From NCBI GenBank assembly GCA_036927565.1, contig JAYESD010000008.1:111832279-111896278 (forward strand): a stretch of DNA of 64,000 nt. The letters run 5' to 3'. How positions within the stretch are numbered: the first letter of the stretch is position 1; each line of letters starts with the position of its first letter. Under the pieces are notes generated by a model. It did not search any database and had not been told where the DNA came from. It was given only the letters and a program-made list of their open reading frames with translations. The position numbers and the translations under genes were made by a program. This stretch comes from Tuctoria greenei. Taxonomy: Eukaryota; Streptophyta; Magnoliopsida; Poales; Poaceae. Below, in pieces: positions 34,191-44,991 of the stretch.

Positions 34191-35981
34191 TCACGATCGC
34201 ACTTACTAAAATTTATTCATTCTAAGAGGAAATTTGATTATAGAATCATGCAAGGATTATGAGAATGTCTCGTCGAAAGACAAGACTCAACTTATTCAGA
34301 CAAGTATATCCAAGTGACATACTCCACTTATTTGTCCAAGCAAGATTACTAAAATCAATCTCCTTTAATAAGAGAGTAAATTATGAACTGGGAACTTAGT
34401 GAAACGTGAGTATAAAACCATCTTATGCTACTAATGGGAGTTCGTGTTTGGCATCTACTTTTTGCTTCATGACCATTATCAACTTTAACGATCTTAATCC
34501 CTCTCTTTAGTACCCTCCTCTTATTTTAATACTTAGTGCTCATAGCAATGAGCTTCTTCTAAAATTCACTGCCTTTGTTTAGTGTTACAAATGCTATGTA
34601 TTGTTTTTCATGTAGGCTACTTGGCAAAACATAGCATTCATAATTATCCATCATTCTAAGTATGTGCGGATGCACAACGCCTCCATTTTGTTTCTTAGTT
34701 ACAAGTTTCTTTGTGAGAGTACTTGCATCAAACTTAGTATAGTTAGTAAATTGACCTTTTGTTCTAATGGAGGTTCTAAGAGGTAGTGTCACATTCGGAA
34801 ATCGCTCTTCGAACGTGGTTAGTAATTGAATCATCAAACATATCATGTTTAATGACTCGCTAAATACGAACGAAATCATACTTAAACTAAATGCTTTTAT
34901 CATTACAAAGAAAACATACTGAGTTTCTCCATCTCATAAGACCAAAAACTAAAACTGAGTACAGTGTTGAACTAAGTATGGAGGATTCAACTGAGTGAAA
35001 TACTTAAGAGAATGCATAATCTGAAATAAAACTTAGAAATAAACAAACTGAAGTGTTATGTTTTGATTTTCATGTTGGCTACTTGGGAAAACATAACCCA
35101 ACTGATAACATAGTACAATTTGTCTTTCACATTGGCTACTCATATTTTGTTGTTTAAACAAAATATGACATTCAAAATATCTGAGAAAACATAGTAAATT
35201 TTGTCTTTCACGTTCGCTACTCGATCAAAATTTTATATGAACTGATTCAAATCACTTAGCTGAGGAGAAATGTCATTTTCTGTTGTTCTAACAAAACATG
35301 ATATAAAAATAACTTAGGAAACATAGCAAGTTTCGTCTTTCATGTTGGCTACTCAAACAAAACATTCTATGCGCTAAATAAATGAGTTAAATAAGAATGT
35401 TGTGTTTCGTCTTTTATGTTGGCTACTCGAACAAAATATAACATTCATAACTGAGAACATGACAAATTTTATCTTCCATGTTGGCTACTCAACAAAATTT
35501 TCATGCAACTAAATAACTGAGAACATAGTAATTATTAAATTAATGTGTATAAAACTTACCGATCTGAAGTCATAGCAATTTTATCGTTCACGTTAGCTAC
35601 TTAACAAAATTGCTATGAATACTTAGTGAACTGAGAGCATAGCATAAAATACTATGCAGAACTTAGTACACAACGGAAGCTTAATATCTTAATGAACATA
35701 CTAAATAACTCATGAAAAATCACAACAAACTCATTTGAATTAATAAACTAAGAGAAATACTTAGTTTGGTGTAATAATAGTAAATTACTGAAACAAATAC
35801 GAATACATAGATTAATACACACCAAAATATTTCTCTGAAAATGGACAATGAACGCAACCTATTAGGTATTCTGAAGATCCATGAAAATAGAGAAAAGCTC
35901 AAAACTTGATTCGGCCCACAGTATAAAACCAACCTCATAAGCACTTATTTGATCTTGCTGATTATTTGACCCAGAGGCCAT
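34191..35981 (-). pseudogene. CopA gag remnant with internal repeats
   Basis: On the minus strand an ATG at 35981 starts MASGSNNQQDQISAYEVGF, a copia-gag-like beginning, but a stop follows after about 40 codons. The rest is degenerate. The longest open piece is 34559-34903 (114 codons, with LLTTFEERFPN). The region is AT-rich and contains eight copies of a 28-30 bp word (separate entry). Identification rests mainly on position between the primer site and the pol remnant of CopA. Confidence 0.5.
34600..35615 (-). repeat. Eight dispersed copies of a GAGTAGCCAACATGAAAGAC motif in CopA
   Basis: On the minus strand the word recurs at about 34604, 35064, 35124, 35203, 35335, 35410, 35471 and 35583. 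It is flanked by ATTTTGTT on one side and ACAAAAT on the other, so each copy can form a weak stem. Spacing is 60-130 bp, except for the first. Copies differ by a few bases. Confidence 0.85.
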
Positions 35982-36919
35982 ACTAGGGGAAAACTTAAAT
36001 TTAGAGAAGATTGATTCGTTTATGGTTCAAGACAACGCGTGTAGGCCATCGGATCTCGATCCAACGGTCAGCGTCAACCGTGTGGTTCTAATTAAGGTGA
36101 ATCAGGGCCGTATATTCTTCATCTAATGGCTGAAAAACGCGGTCTGGGAAACAAAACTGGAACCGACCTTGGACCCCGAAACCCTAATTTCTATTCCGCT
36201 CTCGCCTCCTATCTTCATCCAGGCAGCGACACAGAGCAAGTGAGGAAAGGGTGGTCGGACCAAGGCGGCGCCGTAACGGGCCCCCTCACCAGCGTGCGCG
36301 CCCGCTTGCGGGAGGACGCGCCACCGTCGAGCGGCTCCTTGGTGGCGCCCTCAGTCGGCTCCAAACGCGCGCACGCGATGTGGCAGCTCGGCGGCGTGGT
36401 TTACTCCGGCGGGACTTCAAACACCGCGTCGGCCCGAGAGCTCGCCGCCGGTAGTGCTTCATCAGCTAGAGGCCTAATAGGGTTCCCCGCTAGGGTTTGG
36501 GTCACTGCCGAGAACCCTTGGTGGCTTAGGTCCAGCAACACCGCCAACAATCCCCTCGCCGGCGCGCACATTCACCGTTGGGCGATTGCGCCGCCGTCAA
36601 GTGGTTTGTTGCGCGGTGCCCAAATCGGCAGATCTAGCAGCCGAGCGCCGCCCCACCCGGAGGCCCCTTGAGGAAGAGATCTGGTGAGATGTGCCACTGT
36701 TTTCACCGACAAGCACGAAAACTCATGGTGGAGAAGAGAGGGTGCGGCTAAAGTAGGCTTGATCTGCCCTAATACCCCTCTAATTACTTTGTTCTTGTTT
36801 TCAAATTCTTTGATACTCAGTGTTTGTCTATGTTCAAAATTGAAACCCGAACTTTAATCATAATTTGATTTTGAGTTCAATTTCTTAATTCTATATGGAT
36901 TTGATCTCAAATTGAACTC
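35982..36919 (-). other. CopA long 5' leader with GC-rich block
   Basis: Lies between the gag start (35981) and the GypC insertion, and continues at 44435-44532. The block 36126-36671 is much more GC-rich than the rest of CopA. It has a 181-codon ORF on the plus strand, antisense to CopA, with no recognisable domain. AAACCCTAA words occur at 36179 and 44441. It may be a captured host fragment or simply a GC-rich leader. Confidence 0.45.
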
Positions 36920-37759
36920 TATCGAAGCGTACGAACGACACTTCCCCCGGTACTACTAAATTGTAGCCCGCGGAGGTTCTTGGATCGGTTTTGGCGCGCG
37001 GAGATTCTAGACAAGATGATGACACATATGTTTTATGTGGTTCGGGCTGCCTGAGCGTAATACCCTACTCCACGGGGTGTGTGTTGTTGTATTCAGGATT
37101 CACTGGTGCTTGTGTGCATATGAGCTTGGTTGTCATGTACCCTGCGGCACAAACCTTTTATAGTCTAAGGACTGGCCGTTACATCACTTGTCTGGCCCGA
37201 TATGTGGCCCTGGCATAATTAACTCTCTAATACACGATCAACGAGTATTAAATGTGGTTAATAGAGTGATAATGCGCCTTAATGATGGCGTTACCCCTAT
37301 TAATAGTCCATTGATTGTGTGTTATTAATATAGCATTAATAACACATAATCAGGTCTTGTAACTGTCGCTTTAACTGTCCCTTGAAGGTTCGAGCCGTTT
37401 GAGATCTCCCTGTCTTCCGTTGAAGTCCTAGCTCTGGAGGTTCGACACGTGGCGACTCTGGAGCTTCCCATCGCAGGGAGGTAGGTCCGGAGCCACTATA
37501 CACGTGGTAGCACCAGAGCTTCCCTCTATTGGAGGTTAGGTCTAGGGTCACTGGACACGTGGCAAGGCCGGAGCTTCCCGATGACAGGTGTTAGGTCCGG
37601 CCTTGTGATACACGTGTCAATATCGGAGCTACCCAAATGAGGGAGGCAGGTCCAATACTGTGTCACACATGTGGCCTTCAGAGGTCTTCAACTTGAATGA
37701 GGGTAACTCCTTAGCTTTTTTGCGGTATCATGGGGTACCCGGTACGCAGGGTACCGATA
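36920..37759 (-). repeat. GypC 3' LTR
   Basis: 840 bp; one outer end is TATCGAAGCG (mutated TGTCGAAGCG). Five ACACGTG-type modules lie at about 37442, 37499, 37552, 37610 and 37663. The minus-strand ACTATAAAAG is at 37155-37164. Confidence 0.93.
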
Positions 37760-38297
37760 GTGGCTCTCGGGCCCACCTCCGGGAGAAATCCTTTGGGTTA
37801 AGTTATTCTACCGGAGGTGGGGCCATCTCCGATTCCCGCGCCGCGGCTTCAAAGGTCTTCTGATGTGCCGTTGGGGCGATGCTTCGTGGTTAAACCATCA
37901 CCACGTGGCCTCTTTTGAATGTGGCAAGTGAGATCTTTGCGTGCGGATCTCACGCAATTGAAGGTCGTCGGTACCTGATGCAAAAACCGTATCAGTTCCG
38001 CGCGCCTTGTCACACCGCCGCCCTCGGGCTTCCTGCCGCCTATCATGACAACGGTTCACCTGGGGCAAAAACTTCGGCTCTTCCGCCAAAGTGGACCCGG
38101 GCCCATTCGTCATTGGCGAGGTAGATTTTTGAGAGCGTAACCTCGGTCCCCTTGCGGTATCCATCCAAGCGTTATAGAGGCTTACTTAAGAAGGAAAGCC
38201 CGCGCAGTTTGAGGATTCTTCACGCTTTCAATCGAACTCACGCTCAGAGCCTCCCAACCCTCGCATAGCCTTCCAACTTTCGCTCCACTTTGCCGCG
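37760..38297 (+). other. GypC polypurine tract and upstream region of antisense gene
   Basis: The minus-strand polypurine tract (GGAGGTGGGCCCGAGAGCCAC type) is at 37760-37780. The conserved palindrome is at 37970-37999. The conserved word GCTTACTTAAGAAGGAAAG is at 38180-38198, about 100-120 bp before the ATG at 38298. I infer this is the promoter region of the antisense gene; no other coding sequence is present. Confidence 0.55.
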
Positions 38298-40566
38298 ATG
38301 GAGTTGGGTCTTCCCCGCAGCAAGGTCAAGACCAAGGAGGATATGGCGAGTGTTTGGACCTACATGGGTTGGTCTAGCGACTCCTAAAATAAGGACATCT
38401 GCTTCGGCAAGCTCCCCTTCAAGAAGAAGCGCAACGGAGATATGGTGTACTTCTCGGCGTACGCCATGGTGGGTCTGATCCCACCCTTGTCAAGCTTCCT
38501 CCTGATGCTGCTGGACTTCTACGGCCTCCAGCTTTATCATATTGGCCCCCCACTCCCTCTTGCTAGTGGTTACCTTCGTCCACTTCTCCGAGATGTGGAT
38601 GGGTGTGCCTCCCTGCATCGAGTTGTTTCGGACCTTCTTCATGGTCCACACCACTGGCAAGGGGATAGAGCTCATTGGCTTCTATTATTTCGTGAAGCGG
38701 AAGAATTGCCCCTTCAAGTACTTGAAGTCCTTCCCCTCCAGCAAGTGGGATGATTGGAAGAAGTATTGGGTGATCATCACGGTGGAGGAGCATGAGAAGG
38801 TGGAGATACCCGAGGGTCTTCCCAATGTCGACACTAACGCCTGGAACGTAGTTCCGAAGCTGTTAAATGCGTACATGATCGTCCTAGAAAGGATTGAAGA
38901 ATGCATAGAGGGAGGAGTGACCCCCCAAATGGTCTTCAGCAATTTCTTGGTGAATAGGTGGGCCCCGCTGAAGACTAGGGAACGGCTCGCATGGGCATTC
39001 AATAGTGAGATGGATCATGACCGAATTGAAGTCGGTTTGAACACCAACTTGGATGATGAAGCTTTGAGGATCCATATAAAAAAATTTCAAAATGGAGGTG
39101 TCTCCCGTGACGCTGTGACTCCGCGAGCTGCCTTCCTACCTTTGAACATGGTTCTGGAGGAGAATGCCGACATTGTATGACCTGGGTGTGATAGAGAGGC
39201 GCCCTGTCTCTGGGGTTACAATCCTCAGAGCTTCTGAGAGGGTGACTGCCCTTGCCGCAAGCCAGAGAGTCGATAACATCGGCAAGGGCAAGGGTAAAGT
39301 CAAGGAACCGGCTGAATCTTCCAGTCGCAAGAGGAAGATGAGGCATGTTGACGGGAGCCACATCGGGTCCACTCTAATTCCAACAACCCCTTCTCCCCGA
39401 CGAAGGAGACCTTCGGTGACCCACACCTGCTTTGGTTCTAGTGCCCTCGAGGGACTCAAGCTCCGGCAGGTCAACTCTGGTTCCAATGCCGGCTGTGGGC
39501 TTCGGGTCCGGATGTCCTTCCCAGCCGAGGGAGGTTCCGGCTGAGAATACTCCAGCTGCTGCAGATGGCCCTTCACCAAGGTCCAAAGTTACTCTCTCAC
39601 CAAATTTGGTGGGCTCTGACTCCGGGCCTCAGAAGAAGAGATTCTGCGACGATTGGGGCGGTAGCATCCCCAGGTAAGCATCATCAACTTACCTTGAAAT
39701 GTTAATCTTGTTTATATTATGTTTTTAATCTTCTCGACCTTTTGTTTCCAGAGTGTCGAGAAAAAAGTCCGAGGCTTCGACATCCGCTACAACGACTGAA
39801 GCTATGCACGCTGAAGCTCCGGTTTCAACCATTGAGCCTCCCCACGTGGTGGCAGAAGACACGGCATCTCTGGCGCCAGCTATCGTGGACTTGGATCCAG
39901 AAGAGACGCCAGAAGCAACCGTGGTAGCGCCGGACCACGGGGGAGAAGTTTTTGAAGATGCACCACCAGCAACAGCGGCATAGGCTGAGGCTTCGGTGCA
40001 GGAGTCGGAAGATCCAGCGCTTGAGACGGAGGTATCTGAGGCTCCAACACCTTTGCCAAAAGTGGATGGAGATCCAACGATTGAGCCAAAGGAGCCCGAA
40101 GCTTTGGCCTGTGTGCCAGAGATAGTAAAAGCTCCGGCTACTGAGAAAGAAGTGCCTGAAGCTCCGGCAGCTGAGCTGGAGGTAGTAGATGTACTGGCGC
40201 CTGAGTTGGTTGTGGAAGTAGCTTCGGATGAAGCTCCAAGGACCGCTCCGGGGGTATTTGCTCTGGAGGTGTCCATACCTGAGCCGGAGTGTCCTGAAGA
40301 AGCAGCAACAAGCTCTCCACCAGCAGAGCCAATAGCTGAAGACCCTGCGACTGGACCTTCGGCATCAGCCCCGAAGGCAGAAGTTCCCCCAGCGGGATCT
40401 TCCTCAGCAGCGGCCGGGGATCTCCCGGAGGGCGGCCCTAATGCCGTATAAGCTCAGAGAACCACGCTTGTGGCATGGGACCATATTTTTGTTCTTGAAG
40501 ACCCTCTGGAGCCGGCAGAGATGGCCCCGGCAGGTCCGGAGCCTATTCCTTTGGCATTGTCTATTG
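38298..40566 (+). pseudogene. GypC antisense gene, truncated
   Basis: ATG at 38298 starts MELGLPRSKVKTKEDMASVW. A stop at 38385 and a frameshift in a C run near 38545 break the first exon, which has MVYFSAYAMVGLIPPLSSFL, HFSEMWMGVPPCIELFRTFF and FLVNRWAPLKTRERLAWAFN. An intron with GT at 39674 and AG ending at 39751 (78 bp) joins in phase, SIPR to VSRKKS. The second exon is Pro/Glu/Ala-rich (AEAPVSTIEPPHVVAEDTAS type) with stops near 39981 and 40450. It ends at PLALSIE (40566), where the internal deletion removes the coiled-coil part and fuses it to RT on the other strand. Confidence 0.85.
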
Positions 40567-42024
40567 AGTTCCCCTAATGAGTTCTCCAAAAGTTTTGTGC
40601 ATAGCTCGTACAAAAGTTGAAGCAGCATTTTTGAGACCAAATGGCATGGCAGTATAACAATATAATCCATCTACTGTTATGAAGGTAGTATGCACTTCAT
40701 CTTCCCTAGACATTTGGATTTGATGATATTTGGAGTAGGGATCTAGGAAACGCAATAGCTCACACTCGGAGGTGGAGTCCACTATCTGATCTATTCTAGG
40801 TAGTGGAAATGGATCTTTTGGACATGCCTTAATTAGTATGGTGTAGTCGATACACATCCAAAGTTTTTCGTCGGCCTTGGGTACAACGACTGGGTTTGCC
40901 AACCAGTTTGGATGATGAACCTCCTAGATGAAACCAGCTTCGAGCAGCTTCTTGATCTCCATTCGGATGAAGTTTTGCCGCTCCACTGATTGCTCCTGGG
41001 GCTTCTCGTGTACAGGCTGTGTGTCGGGATAAATCTTCAAATTGTGCTCAATCACTTCCCTAGAGATTCTAGGCATTTGTGACAGTTGCTAGACAAACAC
41101 GTCAACATTCGCCCGGAGGAAAGTGATGAGTGTGAGTTCCTATTTGTTGTTGAGACCTCTCGATATACGGGTGGTCTGAGCAGCATCAGAACCAATTTAG
41201 ATGACTTTGACGGGTATGTCGTTGTTGTTGCTTGGATGCACACGTGGTGTAGAGGTTGAGCCTCGGTGACAAGTGCTCGGAGGTTGAGCAGCTTGCTCTT
41301 TACCAGATGCCTCCTCCTGTGCTGTTGCAAGCGCATGGAGTTCTTCTAGTGTGGTGGTTCCTGCAGTACGGTCCCCGCGGATGCGGAGAACGCTCGAAGG
41401 TGTTGGCATCTTCAGCACCAAATATTCGTAGTGGGCTGCAGCCATGAACCTATACAGGGCAGGCCTACCTAGGATGGCGTTGAAGGGTAAGCTGATCTGC
41501 GCGATGTCAAAGACCAGCTTCTCGGTCTTGTATTTCTCCCAAGTTTCGAAGGTCACCGGGAGTGTGATGGATTCGAGAGGGCTAATGGCCCCCGGACCTA
41601 CTCCAGAGAAAGGTCGTGAGGGATGAAGGTACGAGGGTCAGAGCTGGAGCTTGACGAAGGCTTCATAGCTCAGGAGGTCCAGTCCCGCACCTCCGTCCAC
41701 CAAAACATGGTAGAGCTGGACATTGTTCATGGTAGGAGACACCATTAGTGGAAATTGGCCAGCTTTGATCATGTTCTCGGGGCAGTCCGTAACATCGAAG
41801 GTGATGGGAGTGTCCATCCATTTCCGATGAGGTTCCGTCCTGGCGGTTGGAGCTACTGCGGCCATGTCCCGCCGCATTGTCATGAGGACGCGACGAGAAG
41901 TGATGTCCCAGGAACCACCATAGATGGTGTTTAAGGTCTTCTGACGCTCATTGTCGGAGACGTCAGAGTCGTTGTCGACTGTGTTATACAAACCCTTCAG
42001 GACCTTCTTGGGGTCTTGGAATCC
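40567..42024 (-). pseudogene. GypC protease and truncated RT
   Basis: Reading on the minus strand, protease has LVDGGAGLDLLSYEAF (near 41690) and FNAILGRPALYRFMAAA (near 41470). RT includes VVVPKADEKLWMCIDY, FPLPRIDQIVDSTSE and AMPFGLKNAASTFVRAM. It ends with GELIRG at about 40575, before the YVDD active site, so no catalytic RT can be made. It joins the antisense gene tail through a few filler bases. Confidence 0.9.
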
Positions 42025-43559
42025 TAGCTCCGTTTCAGCCGGAGCTTCGTCGAATTTTTGCTTTCCTTCCCGCTGATAGAAAGGAGCTTCTTCTCGACGC
42101 TTATTGTAGCGCTCAACAAGGTTCTGTACCTCTCGGCAATCCTCCAAATTGTGATTGTCCGTCTTGTGGATTGGACACCACATCTTGGAACTGCCACCGT
42201 ATTCTGACGAAGGTCGAGGCCGTTTATCAAGGCGTGGCCCCTGACCATCCGGAGTTGCAGCAATCGCAGCAGTTGGGGCGTCGACCGACGACTTTTTCTT
42301 GCCGTTGGACTTTTTCTTCTTCTTTCCACTACCGGAGGTAGTGGCTTCAGCCTTGGAGGACTTCTTATTGGCCTCCGGAGGTGGTTTGGAGTGCATCTTA
42401 CGACCCTCCATAGCTTTGGCACATTTGTTAGCCAGGCTGAAGAGCTTCGTGACGCTGGTGACTTCTTTTGTCGCCAGCTTCTCCAGCATCTTCTTGTCTC
42501 AGACGCCTTGTCTGAATGCAGCAATAACACAAGCGTTCGAGATAGAAGGGATGGTATTGCGTACTTGAGAGAATCATTGGATAAAGGATCACAACGACTC
42601 TCCCATTTTTGTTGAACGGCAAAAAGGTCCAGTTTAGTGTCGCGTCGGGTGTAGGAACTCCCGAAATTGGCGGTGAACTGTTGGCATAGCTCCGTCCAAC
42701 TGTTGATAGAGTCAGGCGGCAGACTCATGAACCAGGATCTAGCGGTCCGAGTCAGAGCCACAGGGAAATAATTGGTCATCACGGCCTCATTGTCCCCCCC
42801 CCCTACCGCAAGTATAGCAGTGGAGTAGATTTGAAGGAATTCGGCGGGGTTGACAGTCCCATCAAATTTCTCCAGCAAATAAGGTCGAAACTTCTGTAGC
42901 CACCTGACCATGCGTACATGCATACCCAGGACAGAATAGCCTCCTCCTACTCCCAAAGGAGTAGGGTTGTCCCGAGCTTCTCGCCTCTCACTAGCACGCT
43001 CGATGTGGACATGACCGTCCTGCTGTCGGTAATGGCGATCGAGCTCCAACCGCAAGTCATGCGTCGAAAGCCTCGATGCAGTGTAGGTGTGACGTGCCCC
43101 GGAGGGAAGTGAGGTCACCTGTTGGGATACAACACGTCTCCTGTGCTGTGAAGCTTGCGGACCAAGTCTTCCTGACAGGATTCGGCATTGTGAAGGTGCC
43201 TGCCCCGAAGGAGCAGGACCTTGGTTGCTGATGCCATCGGCTGCAGCTGCAACCAGATGTTCAACATCAGCCCTCCACTGTTCCATCGCACCCTGGGGTG
43301 CTCCTGGAGGTGGTGGACGTTGGAGTAGAGTACGCGCAATAGCAAGCACGTGCTCAGGGTTGTTGTTTGTCGATGCCATGATCGACGCAAGTACTCCATC
43401 CTGTTGTCCAGCATTGTTTGCCGAAACATATGGTGGTGGTGGTGGTGTGACACCCGCTCGGACAACGGCGCTCGCTGGTTGCTACATGTTGGAAGGATTG
43501 CCTCCATCAAGTTGCACAGCGTTGTTGCCGTTGGATGATCCTGCGGCGGAGTTCACCAT
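42025..43559 (-). pseudogene. GypC gag
   Basis: ATG at 43559 gives MVNSAAGSSNGNNAVQL. Codon 26 is TAG (43484-43482), the same codon as in GypB. An internal ATG at 43379 (MASTNNNPEHVLAIARTLL) opens 451 codons covering LSGRLGPQASQHRR, the gag core (NYFPVALTRTARSWFMSLPP, CQQFTANFGSSYTRRDTKLD) and beyond. A frame change near 42490 leads into the 283-codon frame with a Lys-rich stretch (GKKKKKSNGKKK), the variant zinc knuckle CPIHKTDNHNLEDC (CX2HX4HX4C) and protease. Confidence 0.9.
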
Positions 43560-43573
43560 CTTGTGATCTCAGG

Positions 43574-43595
43574 CACCCCTACCTGGCACGCCAAA
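43574..43595 (-). promoter_or_regulatory. GypC primer-binding site
   Basis: On the minus strand TTTGGCGTGCCAGGTAGGGG follows the LTR end ACTTCGACA directly. It differs by one base from the GypH site. Confidence 0.9.
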
Positions 43596-44434
43596 TGTCG
43601 AAGCGTCCGAACGACACTTCCCCCGGTGCTACTAAATTATAGCCCGTGGAGGTTCTTTGATCGGTTTGGGCGCGCGGAGATTCTAGACAAGATGATGACA
43701 CAAATGTTTTACGTGGTTCGGGTTGCCTGAGCGTAATACCCTACTCCACGGGGTGTGTGTTGTTGTATTCGGGATTCACTAGTGCTTGTGTGCGTATGAG
43801 CTTGGTTGTCATGTACCGTGCGGCGTATCCCTTTTATAGTCTAAGGACTAGCTATTACATCACTTGCTTGGCCCGACATGTGACCCTGGCGTAATTAACT
43901 GTCTCATACACGATCAACGAGTACTAAATATGGTTAATAGAGTGATAACGCGCGGTAATGATGGCGTTACCCCTATTAACATTCCACTTTCGTGTGTCTT
44001 TAGTATAGCATTAATGACACGTAATCAGGTCTTGTAACTGTCACTTTAACTGTCCCTTGAAGGTCCGAGCCGTTGGAGATCTCTCTGTCTTCCGTTGAAG
44101 TCCTAACTCCGAAGGTTCGACATGTGGCGACTCCGGAGCTTTCCATCAAGGGGAGGCAGGTCCGAGGCCACTATACATGTGGTAGCACTGGAGCTTCCCT
44201 CTATTGGGGTTAGGTTCGGGGTCACTGGACATGTGGAAAGGCCGGAACTTCCCTATGATGGGTATTAGGTCCGACCTTGTGATACATGTGTCAATGTCGG
44301 AGCTACCCAAATGAGGAAGGCGGGTTCAGTACTGTGTCACACGTGTGGTCTTCAGATGTCTTCAACTTGAATGGAGAGAACTTTTTAACTTTTCTTGCGG
44401 TATCATGGGGTACCCGGTACGCAGAGTACCGACA
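43596..44434 (-). repeat. GypC 5' LTR
   Basis: 839 bp, ends TGTCGAAGCG and AGTACCGACA on the plus strand. The minus-strand TATA (ACTATAAAAG) is at 43831-43840. U3 modules are as in the other LTR, with several ACACGTG decayed to ACATGTG. Confidence 0.94.
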
Positions 44435-44532
44435 AACCCGAAACCCTAATCTGATTTTGCATCTCCTCCTTCTGAATTGCTTAGATCGGATCATGTTGAA
44501 ACTTAGGAAATCCGAATGTATTAGTAGACTAG

Positions 44533-44548
44533 GTAGTTCTGATGCCAT
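44533..44548 (-). promoter_or_regulatory. CopA primer-binding site
   Basis: The minus strand reads ATGGCATCAGAACTACC after the LTR end CCAACA, a decayed TTGGTATCAGAGC. It supports copia identity and minus orientation. Confidence 0.8.
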
Positions 44549-44986
44549 TGTTGGATTTTAACGGTACCGAGAATCTAATCTAGCTACAAATCAATTCGAA
44601 TTAAACTAATCTGAGATGCTAATGACTAATTAGTATGCACCTTAGATCATACCTCATGTGTGCAGAGAAGGAGGCCGCCATGACTTTGGCGGTGGAGGCA
44701 ACGATCTGCTGTTGATGAAGTCATGGCGGTGGTGAAGTCTTTGGAGCACCTTCTCCCTTGTGGTGATCGGTAGCTTTAGGTTTCTGGGCATGTAATTTTG
44801 GTTGATCTTCTATTAGATCTAAAACTGAGGGTAACCCTATTCATAAGAGAAGGGAGCGGTTAAGGGAGCCTTCAACTGGTACGGTTGGTGTGTCCCCGAT
44901 TAGGACACGTGGGGGTATAAATTGGTTGAATCGGTACCAAATAAAACGGACTACTAATCTTTTAATCCCGTGATCAAATTCTAACA
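44549..44986 (-). repeat. CopA 5' LTR
   Basis: 438 bp partner of 1773-2213, followed by the CTACA duplication at 44987-44991. Confidence 0.92.
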
Positions 44987-44991
44987 CTACA

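Larger units (their letters stand above)
36920..44434 (-). mobile_element. GypC: internally deleted gypsy element with antisense gene
   Basis: LTRs 36920-37759 and 43596-44434 are flanked by AACTC (36915-36919) and AACCC (44435-44439). The primer site lies inside the right LTR, so it reads on the minus strand. Gag, protease and the first part of RT are present. The rest of RT, both RNase H domains, integrase and the 3' end of the antisense gene are missing, with the junction near 40566-40576. It belongs to the same family group as GypB. Confidence 0.93.
1773..44986 (-). mobile_element. CopA: Ty1/copia LTR retrotransposon split by two gypsy elements
   Basis: LTRs at 1773-2213 and 44549-44986 begin TGTTGGATTTT and end AAATTCTAACA on the plus strand. 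They are flanked by identical CTACA duplications (1768-1772 and 44987-44991). The polypurine tract sits inside the left LTR and the initiator-Met-type primer site inside the right LTR, so the element reads on the minus strand. Removing GypB and GypC leaves about 6 kb, a normal copia length. The LTRs are clearly diverged and the interior is full of stops, so this is the oldest layer in the window. Confidence 0.92.

Noticed and set aside
38298..39180. Functional transposase encoded by the antisense gene
   Set aside because: The family name comes from its occurrence in gypsy elements. No DDE or other catalytic motif is visible, so no enzymatic role is claimed.
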